Source of the DNA: Rusavskia elegans
Taxonomy: Eukaryota; Ascomycota; Lecanoromycetes; Teloschistales; Teloschistaceae
Assembly: GCA_011316305.1 (NCBI GenBank)
Contig: SAUG01000013.1
Location: 124,001 to 188,000 of the forward strand
DNA length: 64,000 bases
Reading direction: 5' to 3'
Position numbers and translations under genes: made by a program. The notes beneath the pieces are model-generated. The model ran no database searches and was not told the DNA's origin. It saw nothing but the letters and a program-made list of their open reading frames with translations. This document shows positions 59,366-64,000 of the stretch, piece after piece (position 1 is the first letter of the stretch; the number at the start of each line of letters is the position of its first letter).

Positions 59366-60202
59366 TCAATAGCCTCTTCCCCTTCCCCTCCCATAACCCC
59401 TCACATCCGGTATCCTCTCTCCCCTCCTCCACTCCCCGCTCGGCACCCCCTCCCCCAACCTCCCACCACCCCTCTCACCACCGCCATACCCTCCTCTTGG
59501 TCCTCCTCTTCCCCTACCATATCCGCCTCCAAAACCGTTTTCTCTCGGTGGTCCCGCATAAATACCACCTCCTCCCCTAGGTACTCGATTCCCACCAGCA
59601 AAGTCTGCCTTCGGTATCGGTGCGACACTCCCATCTCCCAATGGCTCGAAGATCGCACAGTCCACATAATCGCCTATCACGAACCTCGCGTCCGCAAGCG
59701 TTTTGTCCGGCTCCCCTTGTAGTTCCCCACTCATAACACCTGATGTGACCACATCTTTCTCTTCTTCTGTAGGCATTATCCCCGGCCCATCCCCACCAAT
59801 GACAACGTTGCCTATTTCCTTACTCAGATAGCGCGGAGGGAGATCGGCGGTGCCCGGACGAGGAGGACGAGTGTCGGGATAAACCAGGCGGTAGGCAAGG
59901 CGAGTCCCTATTAAGGGTGTGGGAATGAGAGAAGGGAGCGCAGTCGTAAGGAGATGGGAGAGTTCGCGCAAGGTGCAGGTCGGCCAGGTGTATATTTGGA
60001 GATGCGGAGGGAGAGGAGCGGTGGTGGAAGAAATAGGGAAATCGTCGAGTCTACTGTATGCATCAATATTTGGAGACCGCCATGGCAGTTTTGAAAGCCC
60101 GGCGTACCTGTGGAAACCACCCGTTCGATAGAATAGCTTCAAGTGGAAAGGGCAGGTCGTTTGTCGGTCGACCTTCCCGCCAGAACCTGTTTGCATGGCC
60201 AT
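59366..60202 (-). CDS. SAP18: SAP18, Sin3-associated/splicing-associated protein
   Basis: Small ubiquitin-like-fold protein found in Sin3 histone deacetylase and in ASAP/exon-junction complexes in the nucleus. The span is open throughout, but 60107-60054 is a 54-bp intron (GTACGC...ATACAG); splicing turns FHRYAGL... into FHSRLDDFPI and restores the family pattern. Exons 60202-60108 and 60053-59366 give 260 residues. Hallmarks are DRQTTCPFHLKLFYRTGGFH, LQIYTWPTCTLRELSHLLTT, GTRLAYRLVYPDT and RYLSKEIGNVVIG. The C-terminal third is a long Arg-Gly-Gly/Gly-Tyr tail (GGGYGRGRGGPRGGYGGG), a probable RNA-binding and arginine-methylation region. The upstream in-frame ATG at 60295 adds a lead that does not resemble the family. 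Confidence 0.92.
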   Translation of the reverse strand: MAMQTGSGGKVDRQTTCPFHLKLFYRTGGFHRYAGLSKLPWRSPNIDAYSRLDDFPISSTTAPLPPHLQIYTWPTCTLRELSHLLTTALPSLIPTPLIGTRLAYRLVYPDTRPPRPGTADLPPRYLSKEIGNVVIGGDGPGIMPTEEEKDVVTSGVMSGELQGEPDKTLADARFVIGDYVDCAIFEPLGDGSVAPIPKADFAGGNRVPRGGGGIYAGPPRENGFGGGYGRGRGGPRGGYGGGERGGGRLGEGVPSGEWRRGERIPDVRGYGRGRGRGY

Positions 60203-60690
60203 TGCTGAGGAAGTATTATTAGGGAGATCAGTGCAGAATCTGGCCCCTTGCCTGCGACCTGCCTGATGTGGGAAATCTACTCTGTGAAAGACCAAAGTTC
60301 ATTGATTATTGGGATGCCGACGGAAGACTTCCGCGCGTGAATTTTGCTTGTTCCCCTTTTCCCCGACATTGGTGCACATACTACAGACCCAAGTTATCAC
60401 GAAGCTTTTAACCCGGTGAACACAACGCTGGTAATTGATGTAGTAGCTAGATAGTGATGTCTGAGCAGTCATTAGATCAATATCGCTTTTCGAGGTATCG
60501 ACTGTCGCACGCCCCCTTTGCGATTGATTTTTGACCAGACAAGCCCCCTATTCACAAGTCATGTCAGAGGATAAAGCCAGATCGAGCGATGCAGAGCTTC
60601 GTAGCCAGAGGAGTTATCTGAAATAGTATCTACAGCTATAGTCAAGCAACACTTCTGATCTTACAAAGCTTCTGAGATCTTCAAGGATCA
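60203..60690. other. Intergenic
   Basis: Promoter of SAP18 and 3' flank of DBP6, both on the minus strand. No supported coding content. Confidence 0.55.
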
Positions 60691-62829
60691 TCATTTCCCT
60701 TCGGCTTCTGTCTCTTCTCCTAGTTTTGCCAGAGCATCCGAGTAGTTCTTCTTTTCTTCGTCATTCCAGCCTCCCTCCTTCACGTATTTTCGTGCGACCT
60801 TCTTGTTACCCCTCTGAACCCTCTGGCCCCTGCCAATTTCGTTCCAAAACCATCTGCCCTCTGTCCATCCAACAAGCGTGATAGCTGTACCCGCTTTGCT
60901 GGCTCTAGCCGTTCGTCCTACTCGGTGGACGTAATTATTGACGCTGGATGGGATGTCGTAGTTAATGACGTATGCAAGATTTTGTATATCAAGTCCACGA
61001 GATGCACGATCCGTAGTGATGATAGTGTCAAGCTTGCCATCACGGAATTGCGAAAGGATTTTTTCGGATGAATTCGTAGAAGACTTTGTCAGAGTAGCGG
61101 CCGTGGAGGCTTGTTGCGGAGCCAACAATGAGAGTAACCGTGATAGGCGATGTGCGGATGAGGTCGAACGGGCAAAAATCAGCGATCCGCGCAGCTTCTC
61201 GGTTGGAATATGGTTCTGGTAGTCTTCCATTGAGACATCGGGGTCGGAATCGGGATCCATGTCGGACGAGGAAGAAGACCCTGCGGACGAAGTTGCGTCC
61301 GAAATAGAATCATGGTCGCTGATCTCGTCGGTGTCCATTCTGTCGCTATCATTGCCATCTTCGGATGTTTCAACAGCGACATTGTGGACCTTTTTCTTTG
61401 AGCCGCGTGATGATAATGTTGAAAAGTCCCTGATAAGTTCTATCAGGTACAGCGGTTTGTTCTCCTCGTCTTTGATCTGAATTGCGATTTCCTGCAGCTT
61501 TGATGGCAAGCTAACCTCGTCACTGGCTCTGACGTCCGCCACTGTTTCATCTAATTCTTCGCCATCTTGCTTCGAAGCTCGATCGCCCTGAAGCATCACT
61601 AGTTTTGGTCGTCGCAAATTTAACTCTTTCAGCTTGCTGACGTCTCGTGTCATCGTTGCACTGAGTATGACCTTGCGCACCTCCCTCTTGCGCAAGAGGT
61701 GAAAATCCTGCATCATGCGAATTTCGAAATCATTTGGTGGATCTTGACGTTCAAGTGCAGGCATGACGGAGCCGACCCATTGCTGGAAACCGTCCTCCAA
61801 TAAGCGATCAGCTTCATCAATCACAAGCCATTGTACGTGATCCAGCGTAAAGCCTCGAGTGTATTCGAGATGCTCAATCAGACGTCCCGGAGTGCATACA
61901 AGAATGTCAACATTAACGTAGTCCTCGTGTACATAGCCAACGAGCTTCTCCCCCATCGATGATGATGATGATAGTCGTTCTTCATCCCAATTCAATAGTG
62001 CCTCATCTTCGTCCATCTCTCGCATTTGTTCCTGCCGATAAGCATCTGGATCATACTTCAGGTCCTGACTGATCAATGCCTTTTGCTCTTCTTTCAACGT
62101 TTTGCTGCCGAATGCAGTCCCAACCTTCAATCCACTGCCTTTGCTGCACAGGTTCAGAGTCTCGCGCGCCTGATTGACAAGCTCTCTTGTAGGAACAACA
62201 ACAAGCCCGCGAAATTTTGTCAAAGCTTTTCCACGCAGTGCTTCGATCATTGGTAGAGCGTAAGCGAGAGTCTTACCAGAACCCGTTGAAGCGGCGATGC
62301 ACAAGTCTCCCTTGTGTTGCTTAGCCCCTGGCAACAGTAATTCAAGTACTGCGGCCTGAATCGAGAAAGCCTCGCGAAAACCTCTTGCTCTGAGAGATGC
62401 CATGGTAGTGGGGTTCAATGATAGATTTTCAAACGGCAAGGTACCAACGGAGGACGCTTCGACAGGGTTGGTCATCCATGATGGCAAAGCGGAAAGTGCA
62501 GATGGTGGCGCAGGATCAGGTACTTGAGCTGGTTGGGGTAAAGGAAGGAGCCCATGAACCTTTGGTGGTGTGGCTGCTCTCACATCGGCTTGAATGTTGC
62601 TGCTGATGTCTTCCGCAAGGTTGGCAGCTGATTTGATAGACTTTCCGTACTTTGACAATACCTTGCCGTGCTTCGTCTGATCAGACGTCGGCTCATTCAG
62701 AGCAGTCTCTTTCTGCTTCTTTCGCTTTTTAGCTGAACGAGACTCTTCCGAGTCATTGACGTTCTGCTCTATGTTGGCACTGTTCGACGGCGGTATGTAC
62801 CGCGCATAGAATTGCGGTGTCATTTTCAC
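60691..62829 (-). CDS. DBP6: DEAD-box RNA helicase DBP6 (DDX51-like)
   Basis: Nucleolar ATP-dependent RNA helicase needed early in 60S ribosomal subunit assembly. Single exon, 712 residues. All core motifs are present: motif I AASTGSGKT (179-187), PTRELVNQ (motif Ia), TPGRLIEHL (Ib), VIDEADRLL with DEAD at 338-341, LSATMTRD (SAT 390-392), IFARSTSSAHRLSRLL (IV), TTDRASRGLDI (V) and YVHRVGRTARA (VI). The N-terminal ~120 residues are basic and disordered (KKRKKQKE). An acidic Ser/Asp-rich insertion between the two RecA folds (SDRMDTDEISDHDSISDATS) and the long insert after motif Ia are typical of the Dbp6 branch. Looks intact. Confidence 0.95.
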   Translation of the reverse strand: MKMTPQFYARYIPPSNSANIEQNVNDSEESRSAKKRKKQKETALNEPTSDQTKHGKVLSKYGKSIKSAANLAEDISSNIQADVRAATPPKVHGLLPLPQPAQVPDPAPPSALSALPSWMTNPVEASSVGTLPFENLSLNPTTMASLRARGFREAFSIQAAVLELLLPGAKQHKGDLCIAASTGSGKTLAYALPMIEALRGKALTKFRGLVVVPTRELVNQARETLNLCSKGSGLKVGTAFGSKTLKEEQKALISQDLKYDPDAYRQEQMREMDEDEALLNWDEERLSSSSSMGEKLVGYVHEDYVNVDILVCTPGRLIEHLEYTRGFTLDHVQWLVIDEADRLLEDGFQQWVGSVMPALERQDPPNDFEIRMMQDFHLLRKREVRKVILSATMTRDVSKLKELNLRRPKLVMLQGDRASKQDGEELDETVADVRASDEVSLPSKLQEIAIQIKDEENKPLYLIELIRDFSTLSSRGSKKKVHNVAVETSEDGNDSDRMDTDEISDHDSISDATSSAGSSSSSDMDPDSDPDVSMEDYQNHIPTEKLRGSLIFARSTSSAHRLSRLLSLLAPQQASTAATLTKSSTNSSEKILSQFRDGKLDTIITTDRASRGLDIQNLAYVINYDIPSSVNNYVHRVGRTARASKAGTAITLVGWTEGRWFWNEIGRGQRVQRGNKKVARKYVKEGGWNDEEKKNYSDALAKLGEETEAEGK

Positions 62830-63234
62830 GCTGGGTTCGCTTGAGTCTCCTCAACAACAGATTTGGATTGGTTGGTCCTCCTTGGGTCAAATACACAGTG
62901 ACCGATACCTCGATTTGTACTTCCGTTATATCGATTGCATGTAGAGCGGGGCGGGGCATATATAGCTGTGAAATTACTTTTATACTGGTTGAGTTGTCGG
63001 TGGGAGATTACGTCACCAGCGCATGCTTGAGCAAATTTGGGTTAATGGAGCCATTATCTGGTTTGATTTAGACCGGGGTACGAGTTCTCATACCGTATAT
63101 TCAGTCTTGTGCACTAACTAGTATTGCTTAGCTTCCCGAACTATTCACACGTTACGCGCGGCTAGTTAACCGCGGGCCACCAGGCAGCCCTCGTACAACC
63201 TCAAATCAATGCTTGTTCCTGTCCCACTCAGAAC
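62830..63234. other. Divergent promoter region between DBP6 and sideroflexin
   Basis: About 0.4 kb between start codons. No coding content seen. Confidence 0.55.
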
Positions 63235-64000
63235 ATGTCAGCCTCTCTTCCTGGGAAGCGGGATCTGCCCGCGTCTCAATACAACCTTGACACCTATTGG
63301 GGGCGTGTGAGGCAGTCCGCAGACTTAGCAGATCCGAGGTAAGGCTTTGAAGTGCCTCAGCATGGAAAGCTACGGTAGGTATACCGGAATGGCCTCTGGG
63401 GATGAACACAATCGTGTGATCCCGCCCTAACAATGCACTGTGCAGAACTCTCTTCGTATCTTCAGCGGGACTGGAGAGCGCAAAGCGCCTCGTCTCATCA
63501 TACAAACAAGGGCATGTACCGTCGATGACACCGGAGCTATGGAGAGCGAAGAAGATTGTGGATTCAACCCTGCACCCAGGTACTCATTATGACCAGTCCT
63601 AGTCATTACAGAAGCTGATCAACCACAGATACCGGCCAACCCGTCTTTCTACCCTTCCGAATGTCCTGCTTTGTCATCTCCAACCTTGTCGTCACAGCCG
63701 GCATGCTCACCCCCGGCCTCAAAACAACCGGCACTCTCCTCTGGCAAATAACCAACCAATCACTCAACGTCGCCATCAACAGCGCCAACGCTAACAAATC
63801 AACCTCCCTTTCCACATCCACCCTCATCCAATCATACTTCCTCGCTGTCTCCGCCTCCTGCTCCGTCGCCATTGGCCTCAACTCGCTTGTCCCACGCTTA
63901 AAGCACCTTTCACCGGGAACACGGACGATTCTGACACGACTTGTCCCTTTCGCGGCTGTAGCTTCGGCGGGCGCTCTCAACGTCTTCTTGATGCGGGGTG
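63235..64000 (+). CDS. Sideroflexin (mitochondrial serine carrier family), 5' part
   Basis: Inner mitochondrial membrane carrier; animal SFXN1 imports serine for one-carbon metabolism. Exons 63235-63338, 63446-63579 and 63629 to the window edge join in frame. The start MSASLPGKRDLPASQYNLDT is followed by TYWGRVRQSADLADPRTLFV, the family's conserved lead, then MTPELWRAKKIVDSTLHPDT, LPFRMSCFVISNLVVTAGML and the NQSLNVAINSANANKSTSLS stretch that contains the signature Asn-rich loop. About 205 of an expected ~320-330 residues are present; the C-terminal membrane segments are beyond the window. Looks intact as far as it goes. Confidence 0.94.

Overview
The window is nuclear DNA from a filamentous ascomycete (Pezizomycotina). 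The evidence is the many short GT-AG introns of about 45-200 bp with CTNAY-type branch sites, the intron-containing orthologues of fungal housekeeping genes (SDA1, DBP6, SAP18, sideroflexin, a complex I accessory subunit, a Whi2-like BTB protein), fungus-specific families (YAP-binding/glomulin-like protein, patatin proteins with a P-loop, 2EXR/F-box-like proteins) and a decayed polyketide synthase-NRPS. I cannot name the species. Exon models were built by hand from splice signals, reading-frame continuity and recalled family patterns. No alignment or search was run.

Layout: 1-867 is the start of an APC-family permease (minus). 1.7-3.8 kb holds a YAP-binding/glomulin-like gene (plus). 4.5-5.0 kb holds a tiny three-exon gene whose 54-residue product carries two copies of GFAFTGCT(V/I)M and ends in a CaaX box, like a lipopeptide pheromone precursor. 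6.3-9.5 kb is a phospholipase D. 10.1-10.6 kb is cyanase. 11.2-13.6 kb has two lineage-type hypothetical proteins, one ending in a CaaX-like CCRVM. 14.3-15.9 kb is a GLUT-like sugar transporter. 16.2-16.9 kb is a frameshifted 2EXR/F-box-like relic. 18.4-20.2 kb is a catalase. 21.0-22.2 kb is a secreted two-module protein. 23.7-26.3 kb is a large unrecognised protein. 27.6-28.7 kb is the corpse of a PKS-NRPS (ACP plus condensation domain). 29.0-31.4 kb is SDA1.

The largest locus, 32.3-39.2 kb, reads as one 22-exon gene for a secreted protein of about 1806 residues: SGNH esterase, nine FG-GAP/VCBS-like calcium loops, two Gly/Ser linkers with two duplicated helical modules, and a C-terminal subtilisin-like protease with an intact D/H/S triad. 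All 21 splice junctions keep frame. It is followed by about 8 kb of decayed DNA (39.2-47.1 kb) with a superfamily 1 helicase relic and a Ty1/copia reverse transcriptase relic.

The right end is gene-dense again: Whi2-like BTB protein (47.2-49.1 kb), zinc finger/P-loop/patatin gene with one in-frame TGA (49.9-54.1 kb), glutathione S-transferase (57.3-58.3 kb), divergent NDUFB4-like complex I subunit (58.6-59.0 kb), SAP18 (59.4-60.2 kb), DBP6 (60.7-62.8 kb) and the 5' part of sideroflexin (63.2 kb to the edge). Functions are mostly independent. The strongest candidates for new biology are the repeat-exon CaaX peptide precursor and the esterase-protease fusion.
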